From assembly GCA_963842125.1 (NCBI GenBank), contig CAWJFE010000001.1:1364001-1428000 (forward strand): DNA of 64,000 nt, read 5' to 3'. The position numbers and the translations under genes were made by a program. The notes under the pieces were generated by a model. It was not told the origin of the DNA. It did not search any database and saw only the letters and a program-made list of their open reading frames with translations. This document shows positions 41,344 through 50,282 of the stretch, piece after piece (within the stretch, counting starts at the first letter, position 1; each line of letters opens with the position of its first letter). Source of the DNA: CAWCWK01 sp963842125. GTDB taxonomy: Bacteria; Pseudomonadota; Alphaproteobacteria; Rhizobiales; CAWCWK01.

Positions 41344-41469
41344 ATGAAGGTCCGCAATTCCTTGAAGTCCCTGGCCGGTCGCCACCGCCAGAACCGTATC
41401 GTGCGCCGTAAGGGCCGCGTCTACATCATCAACAAGGCGAACCCGCGCTTCAAGGCCCGTCAGGGCTAG
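41344..41469 (+). CDS. rpmJ: 50S ribosomal protein L36, cysteine-free type
   Basis: 41 residues: MKVRNSLKSLAGRHRQN..., then RRKGRVYIINKANPRFKARQG. It matches L36 but lacks the CxxC-C-H zinc ligands of the C+ form, so it is the zinc-independent type normal in many alphaproteobacteria. AAGGACGAG lies six bases before ATG 41344. Confidence 0.95.
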   Translation: MKVRNSLKSLAGRHRQNRIVRRKGRVYIINKANPRFKARQG

Positions 41470-41572
41470 CACGCCTCCGACGCATTGCGCCCTCGCGTCG
41501 CCGGTGCGGCCGAGCGACGCGAGCACTCATCACCATCTTTACGAAGCCTCGGGCCCGCCATAGCTTGAGACG

Positions 41573-42214
41573 ATGCGCATGCTCGTCCTCAGCCTCGTGG
41601 CCGCCTTCGGCCTTGCCGTCTTCCCAACTGCCGAGCGTGCGAACGCGCAGACGAGCCCGCCACTCGCGGCGGAGCCGTCCGGTCGCGTGCCGCTGCCCGA
41701 CGACCTTCCCGAAGAGGAGGCGGCCTACGGCAAGGCCGCCGTTCTCGACCGCCTCTTCGTCTCCCTGAAGGACTCGGACGATCCCGGCAGCGCCCAACCG
41801 ATAGAGCGCGCCATCCAGTCGATCTGGATCAAGGGCGAGACCGACACGGCCAATCTCATGGTGCGCTGGGGCATGCGGGCCATGAACGCGGACGAGCACG
41901 ACAAGGCGGTGCGCTTCTTCACCACCGCGATCGAGCACGAGCCGGACTTCATGGAAGCCTGGAACAAGCGCGCCACGGCCTATTTCGTGATGAAGGACTA
42001 TGCCCGCTCGCTCGACGACATTCAGGTCGTGCTGGCCATGGAGCCGCGCCATTATGGCGCGTTGGCCGGGCTCGGCATCATCATGCGCCAGATCGGCAAC
42101 GAGAACGCGGCCTTGAAGGCCTTTCGGGCCGCGCTCGAGGTACACCCGCATCTCAGCATGCCGGCCCGCGCCATCAAGGAGTTGGAGCCGAAGGTCGAGG
42201 GGCGCGGTATCTAG
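41573..42214 (+). CDS. exported TPR-repeat protein
   Basis: 213 residues with a signal peptide (MRMLVLSLVAAFGLAVFPTA, cleavage near ANA-QT). The mature part holds about three tetratricopeptide repeats (DEHDKAVRFFTTAIEHEPDF, then MEAWNKRATAYFVMKDYARS, then YGALAGLGIIMRQIGNENAA). A periplasmic scaffold by family; the partner is unknown. Single gene after rpmJ. Confidence 0.85.
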   Translation: MRMLVLSLVAAFGLAVFPTAERANAQTSPPLAAEPSGRVPLPDDLPEEEAAYGKAAVLDRLFVSLKDSDDPGSAQPIERAIQSIWIKGETDTANLMVRWGMRAMNADEHDKAVRFFTTAIEHEPDFMEAWNKRATAYFVMKDYARSLDDIQVVLAMEPRHYGALAGLGIIMRQIGNENAALKAFRAALEVHPHLSMPARAIKELEPKVEGRGI

Positions 42215-42321
42215 CGTGTGAGCCGGGGTGCTCGCATGGCCGCCGTGAAACCTGTGGGCCTTGCGAACGGTTCGTGCGCGGGCGCATTGTCGAACTCCAT
42301 GTCCTCCCGGCTCGACCTTCG

Positions 42322-43347
42322 ATGATCATCCAGATACTCCTGAGCGCCGTCCCGTTCGCGGTCTTCTTCATAGGCGCGATCGTCTCGACGCTCTTTGCGG
42401 CGACGGGCGTGGTGACGATCCTGCTGCTCGCGCTCGCGGTCTATACCGAGCGGCAGCGCCACCGGATCGAGCGCGAATATCCGCCCAAGGGCCGCTTCGT
42501 GACGGTCCGGGGCCTTCGAATGCATGTGCTGGAGGAGAATGCAGATGCGGGCGGCGTGCCGATCGTCCTTCTCCATGGCGCGGCGAGCAATGCCGACGAC
42601 ATCATGGTGTCCGCCGGCGATCCGCTGACGGGGCGCCGCCTCATCGCGATCGATCGGCCGGGCCACGGCTATTCGGAACGCCCGGCGCCGCGCGACGCCT
42701 CCTCGCCCATCGTCCAGTCGAAGCTGATCGCGGAGACGCTGCGCGAGATTGGCGTGACGCGGGCCATCTTCGTCGGTCACTCCTGGGGCGGCTGCTGTGC
42801 GCTCACCCTGGCGCTGCGCTATCCCGATCTCGTCGAGGGGCTCGTCCTCCTCGCGCCCGTGACCCATCCCTGGCGTGGCAAGATCTCCTGGTACTGGCGG
42901 CTCTCGGCCAATCGCTGGTTCGGCCCGCTCTTCTACCGCACGCTGGCGATGCCCGTCGGCCTCGCCTCCATCCGCCCGGCGCTCAAGCTCACCTTCGCGC
43001 CCAACGAGGTGCCGGACGACTATATCGAACGGGCGGGCATCGACCGCATCTTCCGGCCGAAGAACTTCGCCGCCAATTCCGAGGACATGGTCGATCTCTG
43101 GGACAACGTGAACTGGCTCTCCAGCCAGTATCCGTGCATCGCGGCGCCTACGATCATCCTGCAGGGCGCCGACGACCCGACGCTCTGGCCCGAGCTTCAC
43201 GCGGAATCGCTGGAGCGACAGATGCCCAACGCGGACCTCTGGATGCTGCCGGGCGTCGGCCATCTGCCGAACTATTTCGCCAAGCCCGAAATCGCCCGCG
43301 CGGTCGAGAGCCTGGAAGGCCGCAGCGCCGCATTGCATGTGGCCTGA
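42322..43347 (+). CDS. membrane-anchored alpha/beta hydrolase
   Basis: 341 residues from ATG 42322. An N-terminal hydrophobic region (about residues 1-40) anchors the protein, then a hydrolase_1-type fold: oxyanion VLLHGAASNADD, IAIDRPGHGYSERP, the nucleophile elbow GHSWGGCCAL (Ser), the acid in LQGADDPTLWPE and the His in GVGHLPNYF. The catalytic triad is complete. Substrate unknown; such enzymes include esterases, epoxide hydrolases and haloperoxidases. Confidence 0.88.
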   Translation: MIIQILLSAVPFAVFFIGAIVSTLFAATGVVTILLLALAVYTERQRHRIEREYPPKGRFVTVRGLRMHVLEENADAGGVPIVLLHGAASNADDIMVSAGDPLTGRRLIAIDRPGHGYSERPAPRDASSPIVQSKLIAETLREIGVTRAIFVGHSWGGCCALTLALRYPDLVEGLVLLAPVTHPWRGKISWYWRLSANRWFGPLFYRTLAMPVGLASIRPALKLTFAPNEVPDDYIERAGIDRIFRPKNFAANSEDMVDLWDNVNWLSSQYPCIAAPTIILQGADDPTLWPELHAESLERQMPNADLWMLPGVGHLPNYFAKPEIARAVESLEGRSAALHVA

Positions 43348-43470
43348 TCGGCCGCACTCCCCGTAACCTGATCTGCCGCAGCCGATTCGGCCGCAAACCT
43401 GACAGACTGCGCGTCCAAGACGCGGCACGCCGGGCGCAATCCGGCCCCTCAGCGTCATCTGGAAAGCTAC

Positions 43471-44583
43471 ATGTCCGCCAAACCGACCCCGCCCGCCGCC
43501 TTCAGCCGCCGAGAGGCGCTCGCGCTCGGCCTCGGCGCCGTCTCCAGCGTCGCCTTGGGCAGCGCCCCTGCCGAGGCGGCCTCGCTCGAGGCCATGGTCG
43601 GGAGCCTGCTCGTCCTCGGCCTCCCCGGCTCATCGACCGGGCATGCCTCGGCGAAGGCTTTGGCCGGGCACATCGCAGCCGGCCGGGTCGGCGGCGTGGT
43701 CATGCTGAAGCACAACGTGCGCTCCAAGGCCGCCGTCACCGAGCTCTGCCAGCTCTTCTCGCAATCGGGCGCCGAGTTCCTCTCGATCGACCAGGAAGGC
43801 GGCTCGGTGCAGCGCCTGTCCTCGAAGTTCGGGTTCAGTTCCATCCCCCGCGCGAGCAACGTGGCCAAGCGTACGCCTGCCGAGGCCCGCGACATCTATG
43901 CCCGCGCGGCGCGTGAGATCAAGGCGATCGGCTTCAACCTCAATCTCGCGCCGGTGGTCGATCTCCATAGCGGCTCGAACCCGATCATCGGCAAGTATGG
44001 CCGCGCCTATGGCACCGATCCGGCCGTCGTCGCGCAATACGCGGCCGCCTTCATCGATGCGCATCGGCGCGCCGGTGTCGGCTGCACGCTCAAGCATTTC
44101 CCGGGTCACGGCACCTCGCGCGGCGACAGCCATGACGGGGCCGTCGACATCACGCGGACCTGGGGCACGGACGAGTTGGAGCCCTTCCAGCGGCTCGTGC
44201 GGTCCGGCCATGCGGACGCGATCATGCTCGGGCATCTCTACCACCGCGACCTTTCGGACAATGGCGAGCCGATCACCCTGTCGGAGACGGCCATCGAGGG
44301 CCTCCTTCGCAAGCGGATGGGGTTCAAGGGCGTCGTCGTGACCGACGATCTCGACATGGGCGCCATCCGCCGGCGCCACCCGCCCGTTCGCGCGGCCGTG
44401 ATGGCGCTCGCGGCCGGCTCCGACATGATCATGGCGTCCAATTCCGCGAAGCCCGACAACGACTTGCCCTTGCGGATCATCGATGGCGTCGGGGACGCCG
44501 TCGCCAGCGGGCAACTCTCCGAGGGCCGGGTCCGCGAGGCCTATGACAGGGTCCGCCGCTTCGCGCGCGCCTACGCGGTCTGA
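43471..44583 (+). CDS. nagZ: beta-N-acetylhexosaminidase (GH3, NagZ-like), exported
   Basis: 370 residues. A twin-arginine-like leader (FSRREALALGLGAVSSVALG, cleavage near AEA-AS) makes it unusual among cytoplasmic NagZ enzymes. GH3 motifs: SIDQEGGSVQRL, LNLAPVVDLHS, KHFPGHGTSRGDSHD with the catalytic His of the flexible loop, and the Asp nucleophile in VVTDDLDMGAI. Removes GlcNAc from muropeptides or other glycosides. If truly exported it acts on periplasmic or external substrates rather than in cytosolic muropeptide recycling. Confidence 0.85.
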   Translation: MSAKPTPPAAFSRREALALGLGAVSSVALGSAPAEAASLEAMVGSLLVLGLPGSSTGHASAKALAGHIAAGRVGGVVMLKHNVRSKAAVTELCQLFSQSGAEFLSIDQEGGSVQRLSSKFGFSSIPRASNVAKRTPAEARDIYARAAREIKAIGFNLNLAPVVDLHSGSNPIIGKYGRAYGTDPAVVAQYAAAFIDAHRRAGVGCTLKHFPGHGTSRGDSHDGAVDITRTWGTDELEPFQRLVRSGHADAIMLGHLYHRDLSDNGEPITLSETAIEGLLRKRMGFKGVVVTDDLDMGAIRRRHPPVRAAVMALAAGSDMIMASNSAKPDNDLPLRIIDGVGDAVASGQLSEGRVREAYDRVRRFARAYAV

Positions 44584-45549
44584 TCAAGGTCGGAGCCACG
44601 CCTCGACCATCTCGGCGATCCCGTCCTCGAAGGTCTGCGGCGGGCGCCACCCGAGCGTGTCGCGGGTGTGCGCGTCGTCCACGCTCAGCGATTCTGTCAG
44701 CCGGGCCATTCGCCGTCGGCCGTCGAAGCGGTTCGCGAGGACAAGGAGCGCCGTCGGAGCGGGCAGGAGCCGAGGCGGCCGATCCATGGCGGCGCCGATG
44801 GCGTGTAGCAGGGTAGGGGTGCTGACCGGCGGGCCATCGGCGACGAGAAAGGTCCGGCCGGTGGCTGCGGGACGGACGGCGGACGTGACGAGCAGATCGG
44901 CGAGATTTCGTACCGAAACGAGGCTCCGCCGGTTGTCGACGCTGGCGAAGGGCAGGGGCCACCCCCCCGCGACGGCCCGCATCAGAAGCGGCAGATTGCC
45001 GCCGACCCCCGCGCCGTGGACGAGAGGCGGGCGGACGACGACGCCCTCGAGCGCGCCGTCTGCGCACGCCGACCAGATGGCCCGTTCGGCGGCGAGCTTC
45101 GAGCGGCCGTAAGCGTCCTCGGGCTTCGGATCGACATCGTGTCGCAGGGCTCGGGAGCGGCCGTCAGCGCCCACCGGATCGCGCTCTGCCATCGCCTTGA
45201 TGCTGCTACAGAAGACCATGCGGCGGACGCCGGCCCGCGCCGCCATCTCGGCGACGTTGCGCGTGCCCACGACATTGATCAGCTCGTGACCCGCCTCCGC
45301 CTCCGCCGGCGTCTCGTTCATCCGGTGGACGCGGGCGGCGAGGTGGACGATCGCATCGAGACCTTCGAACGCGGCCGGGCTGTCGAGCGACGCGACGTCG
45401 CCCAGCGTCCGTCTCTCCACGCCGTCGATAGCTCTTGGCGAATGCGTGAGCGCCACGGCCTCGATGCCCCGGCCCTTCAGCGCCGCCAGAACGGCGCGCC
45501 CGACGAAACCGCTCGCGCCGGTGACGCCGATGCGCGATGCGCGATCCAT
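44584..45549 (-). CDS. NAD-dependent epimerase/dehydratase family protein
   Basis: About 321 residues from ATG 45549; GTG 45555 is an alternative that overlaps the Trm112 stop as GTGA. Extended SDR: Rossmann GVTGASGFVGRAVLAAL, IVHLAARVHRM, catalytic SSIKAMAERD and YGRSKLAAER (YxxxK), then VVRPPLVHGAGVGGNL. It resembles UDP-glucose 4-epimerase-like enzymes of polysaccharide loci, but no glycosyltransferase neighbours are present. Coupled to the Trm112 and LON-domain genes upstream. Confidence 0.88.
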   Translation of the reverse strand: MDRASRIGVTGASGFVGRAVLAALKGRGIEAVALTHSPRAIDGVERRTLGDVASLDSPAAFEGLDAIVHLAARVHRMNETPAEAEAGHELINVVGTRNVAEMAARAGVRRMVFCSSIKAMAERDPVGADGRSRALRHDVDPKPEDAYGRSKLAAERAIWSACADGALEGVVVRPPLVHGAGVGGNLPLLMRAVAGGWPLPFASVDNRRSLVSVRNLADLLVTSAVRPAATGRTFLVADGPPVSTPTLLHAIGAAMDRPPRLLPAPTALLVLANRFDGRRRMARLTESLSVDDAHTRDTLGWRPPQTFEDGIAEMVEAWLRP

Positions 45550-45551
45550 CG

Positions 45552-45782
45552 TCACCCGGCGGCGGGAACCGGCGCCTCGTCGAGCGTCCGCGCTTCCTCG
45601 GGCAGCATGATCGGGATGCCATCGCGGATGGGATAGGCGAGCTTGGCCTTCTCGCTGATCAGCTCGTTGGCCGCCGCGTCATAGCGCAGCGCCGTCTTGG
45701 TGAGCGGGCAGACGAGGATCTCCAGCAGTTTCGGATCGACCTTGGCTTCGTCCACGGCGCGCGCTCCCTTCTCGTATGGCAT
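45552..45782 (-). CDS. Trm112 family protein
   Basis: 76 residues from ATG 45782. DPKLLEILVCPLTKTALRYD and AYPIRDGIPIMLPEEAR are the Trm112p/YcaR signature. In bacteria the protein has a zinc-ribbon-like fold, here with only one of the usual cysteines. A possible methyltransferase-activating partner; role unproven in bacteria. It follows the LON-domain gene, a common alphaproteobacterial order. Confidence 0.9.
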   Translation of the reverse strand: MPYEKGARAVDEAKVDPKLLEILVCPLTKTALRYDAAANELISEKAKLAYPIRDGIPIMLPEEARTLDEAPVPAAG

Positions 45783-45826
45783 GGCAGCCTCAGTGGGCGA
45801 AGGACGCCGAGCGCGCAAGGGCGTAC

Positions 45827-46501
45827 CTATTGCAGCGTCGTCTCCTCGCCGGTCCCGTCCTCGGCCATGGACAGTTCGGTGATCGCGATGAGAAGCTCGG
45901 CGCGGGTGCCGAGATCGGGCGCCTCGAGAAGCGCCTGCTTCTCGCGTGGGCCATAGGGGCTCAGCATGGCGAGCGCGTTGACCAGCGATTCGTTGCCGGC
46001 CTGGTTGACGCTGTCCCAGTCGGCCTGCAACTCGTTGGCGTCGAGATAGGCGCGGAACGTCTGCAGGAGACGCTTACGATCGACCGTGTCCTCGCCGGCG
46101 CGTGGCGTGCGGTCGTCCTCGAACTCGCCGAGCTCGATCTGAGCCTGCCGGTAGGGCGTGGTGGTGTCGAGCTCGCCGGCGACGCGAAACCGGGTCAGAC
46201 CCGTCAGCGTGATGACGTAGCGGCCGTCATCGGTCTCGGCGAAGCTCGTGATGCGCCCGGCGCAGCCGATGTCGGCCAGTTCGGGCTTGTCGCCCTCGAT
46301 GACCGAGCCGTCCTCCGCGGTGCGCGGCTGGACCATCCCGATGACGCGCGCTCCGCCCAGCGCGGCGTCCACCATGGCGAGATAGCGGGGCTCGAAGATG
46401 TTGAGCGGCATCTGCCCGCGCGGCAGCAGCAATGCGCCGGGCAACGGAAAGACCGGAATGGTCTGCGGGATGCTCGCGCGATCGACGCGGCGGCTGCTCA
46501 T
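45827..46501 (-). CDS. LON peptidase substrate-binding domain protein
   Basis: 224 residues from ATG 46501. Only the Lon N-terminal (LAN/PUA-like) domain is present: IPVFPLPGALLLPRGQMPLN, IFEPRYLAMVDAAL, GCAGRITSFAETDDGRYVIT and TGLTRFRV, with no ATPase or protease. Such proteins are common in Hyphomicrobiales next to cnoX and Trm112; their function is unknown, perhaps recognition of damaged proteins. Confidence 0.93.
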   Translation of the reverse strand: MSSRRVDRASIPQTIPVFPLPGALLLPRGQMPLNIFEPRYLAMVDAALGGARVIGMVQPRTAEDGSVIEGDKPELADIGCAGRITSFAETDDGRYVITLTGLTRFRVAGELDTTTPYRQAQIELGEFEDDRTPRAGEDTVDRKRLLQTFRAYLDANELQADWDSVNQAGNESLVNALAMLSPYGPREKQALLEAPDLGTRAELLIAITELSMAEDGTGEETTLQ

Positions 46502-46651
46502 TCGACCGTTCTCCTCCACCGCAGCACCACGAGCGGTGCCGAAGCCGGCATCATGCCGGGTCGAGGAGGCATCTAGTCTTTCGGGGCGCACCGTCCAGAG
46601 CGAAACGTCGCGCCCCCCTGCGGGTGCCCCCTATACGCTCACGCCGATAGG

Positions 46652-47578
46652 TTACGCAAAGAGAACACTGGCGAGCGCCTTGCGTCCGGCGGCCGTCGCG
46701 GGGTCGGTCGCGCCCCAGGCCTCGAAGAACTGAAGCAGCTGCTTGCGCGCGCCGTCCTCGTTCCACTCCCGGTCCCGGCGGACGATCTCGATCAGCGCGT
46801 CCGTCGCACCCGCCCGGTCGTTGCGGTGGTTTCGCGCGAGGGCGAGGTCGAACCAGGCTTGATGATCCGCCGGGTCGGCCGCGACCTTCGCCTCCAGCTC
46901 CGGAATGGCGCCGAGGTCGGCCGACGCTCTGATCAGCTCCAGCTGCGCCAGCGCCGTCGCGAAAGCGGGCTTGGAGCGGACCGCGTCGGATGCGCCGTCG
47001 AGAATCTGCGCCGCCTGTTCGGTCTGCCCCGCCATCAGGAAGGCGCGCGCCAGACCGCCGAGCGCGACCGCGTTCTCGGGCTCCGTCTGGAGGAGCGTTC
47101 CGAAGGCCTGCATGGCGCCGGCCGCATCGCCGTTCTCCAGCGCGGCCTCGCCGGCCTCGACCATCTGCTCGGCGGGAGAGGGGCCGGACGGGCCCGTGAG
47201 CCGCGCGACGAACGCCTTGATCTCGCTCTCCGGCAGCGCACCCACGAAGCCATCGACCGGCTGGCCCTTGTCGAAGGCCACGACGGCCGGGATCGACTGA
47301 ATGCCGAGCGCGCCCATGACCTGTTGGGCGATGCCGGGATGGGCGTCGGTATCGAGCTTGGCGAGGGAGAGGCCGGGCGTCGCCTTCACGACCTTCTCGA
47401 GGACAGGCCCCAGCTGCTTGCACGGCCCGCACCAGGGTGCCCAGAAGTCGACGAGGACGGGGCCGTTCATCGATGCGTCGATCACCTTGATCTTGAAGTC
47501 GGCCGTGCCGACGTCGAAGACCGTGCCGCCCGCAGCCTGCGCCGGCGATCCGCCGGGGTTCAAAAGTCCTTCGAGCAT
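46652..47578 (-). CDS. cnoX: chaperedoxin CnoX / thioredoxin-TPR protein (YbbN)
   Basis: 308 residues from ATG 47578. The thioredoxin domain has an intact WCGPC site (Cys50, Cys53) in VLVDFWAPWCGPCKQLGP; TPR-like helices (EAGEAALENGDAAGAMQAFG and later TPR_19/20-type repeats) fill the C-terminal half. E. coli CnoX has an inactive SXXC site; alphaproteobacterial members keep CGPC and act as both oxidoreductase and holdase, passing clients to GroEL. In the order cnoX - LON-domain - Trm112. Confidence 0.93.
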   Translation of the reverse strand: MLEGLLNPGGSPAQAAGGTVFDVGTADFKIKVIDASMNGPVLVDFWAPWCGPCKQLGPVLEKVVKATPGLSLAKLDTDAHPGIAQQVMGALGIQSIPAVVAFDKGQPVDGFVGALPESEIKAFVARLTGPSGPSPAEQMVEAGEAALENGDAAGAMQAFGTLLQTEPENAVALGGLARAFLMAGQTEQAAQILDGASDAVRSKPAFATALAQLELIRASADLGAIPELEAKVAADPADHQAWFDLALARNHRNDRAGATDALIEIVRRDREWNEDGARKQLLQFFEAWGATDPATAAGRKALASVLFA

Positions 47579-47762
47579 ACGCCCAGTCTCCTCTCGGCGC
47601 CTGCATCGGCGCCGTCTCCCTATGGTTTTGGGATCGCGCGCGGAAGGTTGCAAGGGGCAGGACGGCAAGCGCCCGATAGCCGATATTTTCCTGTTGCCAT
47701 CGCCGCGTGCCTCGTTGTAAGAAGCGGCCCGCGGCGAACGATACCCCATCGCCGTTTAGTGA

Positions 47763-47837
47763 GCGGGTGTAGCTCAGGGGTAGAGCATAACCTTGCCAAG
47801 GTTAGGGTCGGGCGTTCGAATCGCCTCACCCGCTCCA
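47763..47837 (+). tRNA. tRNA-Gly (anticodon GCC)
   Basis: GCGGGTG acceptor pairs with CACCCGC; the D-arm is GTAGCTCAGGGGTAGAGC; the anticodon loop CTTGCCAAG gives GCC; T-loop CGTTCGAATCG; CCA encoded. Confidence 0.96.
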
Positions 47838-47954
47838 ATCTTTCCTCATCGTCCGGTGCATGGATATCGTCAGCGCGTCTGGAGCGGACGCTGGGCGCGT
47901 TCCGTCGCGTGGATCAGCCGTTCCTGCTGGCATCGCGGATACCCTGCGGTCGGG

Positions 47955-48009
47955 GTTGGCCGGCGGCCGACCGCAAACGAGAAAGCGTTGGCCGGCGGCC
48001 GACCGCAAA
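47955..48009 (+). repeat. 23-bp direct repeat between two tRNA genes
   Basis: GTTGGCCGGCGGCCGACCGC plus AAA occurs at 47955-47977 and 47987-48009 (period 32). Each copy contains the palindrome GGCCGGCGGCC. It lies in the spacer between convergent tRNA-Gly and tRNA-Leu. Confidence 0.75.
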
Positions 48010-48016
48010 TGGAAGG

Positions 48017-48103
48017 TGGTGCGGGCGGTCGGACTCGAACCGACACTCTGTCACCAGAACAGGATTTTGAATCCAGCGCGTCTACCGATTCCGCCACGCC
48101 CGC
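48017..48103 (-). tRNA. tRNA-Leu (anticodon CAA)
   Basis: GCGGGCG/CGCCCGC acceptor stem, D-arm GTGGCGGAATCGGTAGACGC, anticodon loop TTCAAAA giving CAA, a long class II variable arm, T-arm GGTTCGAGTCC and encoded CCA; 87 nt. Confidence 0.95.
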
Positions 48104-48328
48104 TTCGTGCCGCTCGCTGCGGCCGGAGGGGAAATGCCATGAGCGGCGGCGTCTGTCACCCCTCGGGTTGCTCCCATCGTTCGCGTGAATGTCGTCGATG
48201 GCCGTGAGGGCGCTGTTGCCGTTGCGTTCACATCACTTTTCGCAGATTGTCCAAATGTCGCAATCGTCGAGGATGACGGCGCGGCGGCGCTGCTGTATCG
48301 GACGCGCTCTCCCCGAACCGAGTGCGTA

Positions 48329-48910
48329 ATGATCCGAAGACTCTACGATTGGACGATGGCCTGGGCCGCGCATCGCTACGCGACCTTCGTTCTCGGTCTC
48401 GTCTCGTTCATGGAAAGCTCGTTCTTTCCCATTCCGCCCGACGTGCTGCTGGTGCCGATGGTGCTGGCGCAGCGAGCCAAGGCCTGGTTCTACGCCACGG
48501 TCTGCACGCTGGCCTCCGTCGCCGGTGGGTTGGCCGGCTACCTGATCGGCGCCTTCTTCTTCGATTCGCTCGCCCAGCCCGTGCTCGATGCCTATGGGTA
48601 TTCGGGGGCCTTCGCGAGCTTCACCACGCGCTATAACGAGTGGGGCGCCTGGATCGTCTTCATCGCGGGCGTGACGCCCTTTCCCTACAAGGTCATCACC
48701 ATCGCGAGCGGCGCTACGGGGCTGCCGCTGCCGGTCTTCATGGTGGCGAGCGCGATCGCGCGCGGGCTGCGCTTCTTTCTCGTGGCCGCGATTCTCTGGT
48801 GGGTCGGCCCTCCGGCGCGCGCGTTCATCGAGAAGCGCCTGGGGCTGCTCTTTGCGCTCTTTTGCGCACTTCTCGTCGGGGGCTTCGTCGTGGTCAAATG
48901 GCTCGCATGA
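48329..48910 (+). CDS. YqaA/DedA-like VTT-domain membrane protein
   Basis: 193 residues from ATG 48329. Helices with FMESSFFPIPPDVLLVPMVL (SxxPxP motif), AGGLAGYLIGAFFFD, a reentrant GVTPFPYKVITIASG (F-P-x-K) and a C-terminal helix: the SNARE-assoc/VTT fold of DedA and YqaA proteins, which act in polyprenyl-phosphate or phospholipid flipping. The stop overlaps the next start as ATGA, so it is coupled to the DsbB-like gene, a pairing common in Hyphomicrobiales. Confidence 0.9.
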   Translation: MIRRLYDWTMAWAAHRYATFVLGLVSFMESSFFPIPPDVLLVPMVLAQRAKAWFYATVCTLASVAGGLAGYLIGAFFFDSLAQPVLDAYGYSGAFASFTTRYNEWGAWIVFIAGVTPFPYKVITIASGATGLPLPVFMVASAIARGLRFFLVAAILWWVGPPARAFIEKRLGLLFALFCALLVGGFVVVKWLA

Positions 48911-49566
48911 AACAGGCCTCCCCAGTGCAGAATTCGCGAGACACCGTGCGCACGCCGGCGGACCCGGACCTCGTCGGCCTGAGCGAGAACGAGAACTCGG
49001 CGCCGGGCGTTCACGAGGTCGCGGCCAGCATCGTCTTCGTCGGCGCGTTCCTGACGATTGCCGGCGCGTGGTTCTTCGAGCTGGTGCTGGGATTGCAGCC
49101 CTGCGCGCTCTGCCTGACGCAGCGGACGCCCTACTATGTCGGCGTCGTGCTGGCCGGTGCGGCCGCGTTCGTCGCCTGGTCCCGCACGCAGGCCGCGGGC
49201 TCGCCGCAGCATGAGGTCTGGCTTCGTACGCGGCCCGTTCTGGTGCGGCTGGCGCTGGCGGCGCTCGCCGTCGTCTTCCTCGTCAGCGCTGGCCTCGGGA
49301 TCTATCACGCCGGGGTCGAATGGCAGCTCTGGAAGGGGCCGACCGGTTGCACCGGGCTCGATACGACGCCGGGCTCGGTAGGCGATCTGCTGAGTGCTCT
49401 CGACACCGTCCGCGTCGTGCCGTGCAACGAAGCGCCGTGGGTCTTCCTTGGCCTCTCTCTGGCAGGCTGGAACGCGTTGATATCGCTTGTGCTCGCGGGC
49501 GTCGCCGCGTTTGGCGCATGGGCGAAGCCGGAGCGGGTCGCGCCGAAGGCGCCCTTCTACTACTGA
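48907..49566 (+). CDS. DsbB-like disulfide bond formation protein B
   Basis: 219 residues from ATG 48907. A ~35-residue polar N-terminal extension is followed by four helices. The first periplasmic redox pair is CALC (Cys66, Cys69) in LGLQPCALCLTQRTPYY; the second pair is CTG...VVPCNEAPW in the second periplasmic loop. Transfers electrons from DsbA-type oxidases to quinone. DsbA is not in the window. Ends 8 bp from the convergent HNH gene. Confidence 0.9.
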   Translation: MKQASPVQNSRDTVRTPADPDLVGLSENENSAPGVHEVAASIVFVGAFLTIAGAWFFELVLGLQPCALCLTQRTPYYVGVVLAGAAAFVAWSRTQAAGSPQHEVWLRTRPVLVRLALAALAVVFLVSAGLGIYHAGVEWQLWKGPTGCTGLDTTPGSVGDLLSALDTVRVVPCNEAPWVFLGLSLAGWNALISLVLAGVAAFGAWAKPERVAPKAPFYY

Positions 49567-49574
49567 CCAGCGCC

Positions 49575-50171
49575 TCAGGGCTCCAGCTCGACGTCCCAAT
49601 AGAGGTAGTCCAGCCAGCTCTCGTGGAGATGGTTGGGCGGGAAGGCCCGGCCCTTGTTGTGCAGGTCCGCAACGGTGGGGCGGTAGGGCTTCTGCGCCGG
49701 CCACATCCTCGCCGTCGCCGGCATCATGCCGCCTTTCTTCAGATTGCAGGGCGAGCAGGCGGCGCAGACGTTTTCCCATGTCGTCTGCCCGCCGCGTGAG
49801 CGGGGGATGACGTGGTCGAAGGTCAGATCGTCCGTCGCGCTGCAATACTGGCAGGAGAAGCGGTCGCGCAGGAAGACGTTGAACCGCGTGAAGGCCGGGT
49901 GCCGCGCCGGGCTGACATAGGTCTTCAGCGAGACGACGGAGGGCAGCCGCAACTCGAAGCTCGGGCTGCAGACGGTCCGCTCGTATTCGGAGACGATGTT
50001 CACCCGGTCGAGGAAGACGGCCTTCACCGCATCCTGCCAGGACCAGAGCGAGAGCGGGAAGTAGGAGAGCGGGCGATAGTCGGCGTTGAGGACGAGCGCG
50101 GGACAGGCCTCGACCGAGACCCGGGCTTCCGGGTCTGGTGTCAGGTCAGCCGGTCCGACGTGGACGGTCAA
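49575..50171 (-). CDS. HNH endonuclease family protein
   Basis: 198 residues. The TTG at 50171, with GAGAGGA seven bases upstream, is the best start. PALVLNADYRPLSYFPLSLW is the conserved N-terminal motif of this chromosomal HNH group. The nuclease motif is FSCQYCSATDDLTFDHVIPR, then SRGGQTTWENVCAACSPCN: two CxxC zinc knuckles with H and N. Widely conserved in alphaproteobacteria as a solitary gene; role unknown, not obviously part of a restriction system. Confidence 0.93.
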   Translation of the reverse strand: MTVHVGPADLTPDPEARVSVEACPALVLNADYRPLSYFPLSLWSWQDAVKAVFLDRVNIVSEYERTVCSPSFELRLPSVVSLKTYVSPARHPAFTRFNVFLRDRFSCQYCSATDDLTFDHVIPRSRGGQTTWENVCAACSPCNLKKGGMMPATARMWPAQKPYRPTVADLHNKGRAFPPNHLHESWLDYLYWDVELEP

Positions 50172-50282
50172 TGACGTGTCCTCTCTATCGCCTGCCTCTT
50201 ATCTACGCTCTGTGCGACAGGCGTGCAAACCCGCGCGACAGTCTGTCCAAAGCCTTGGCGATCCGGCGGCCATCGGCCTCGA

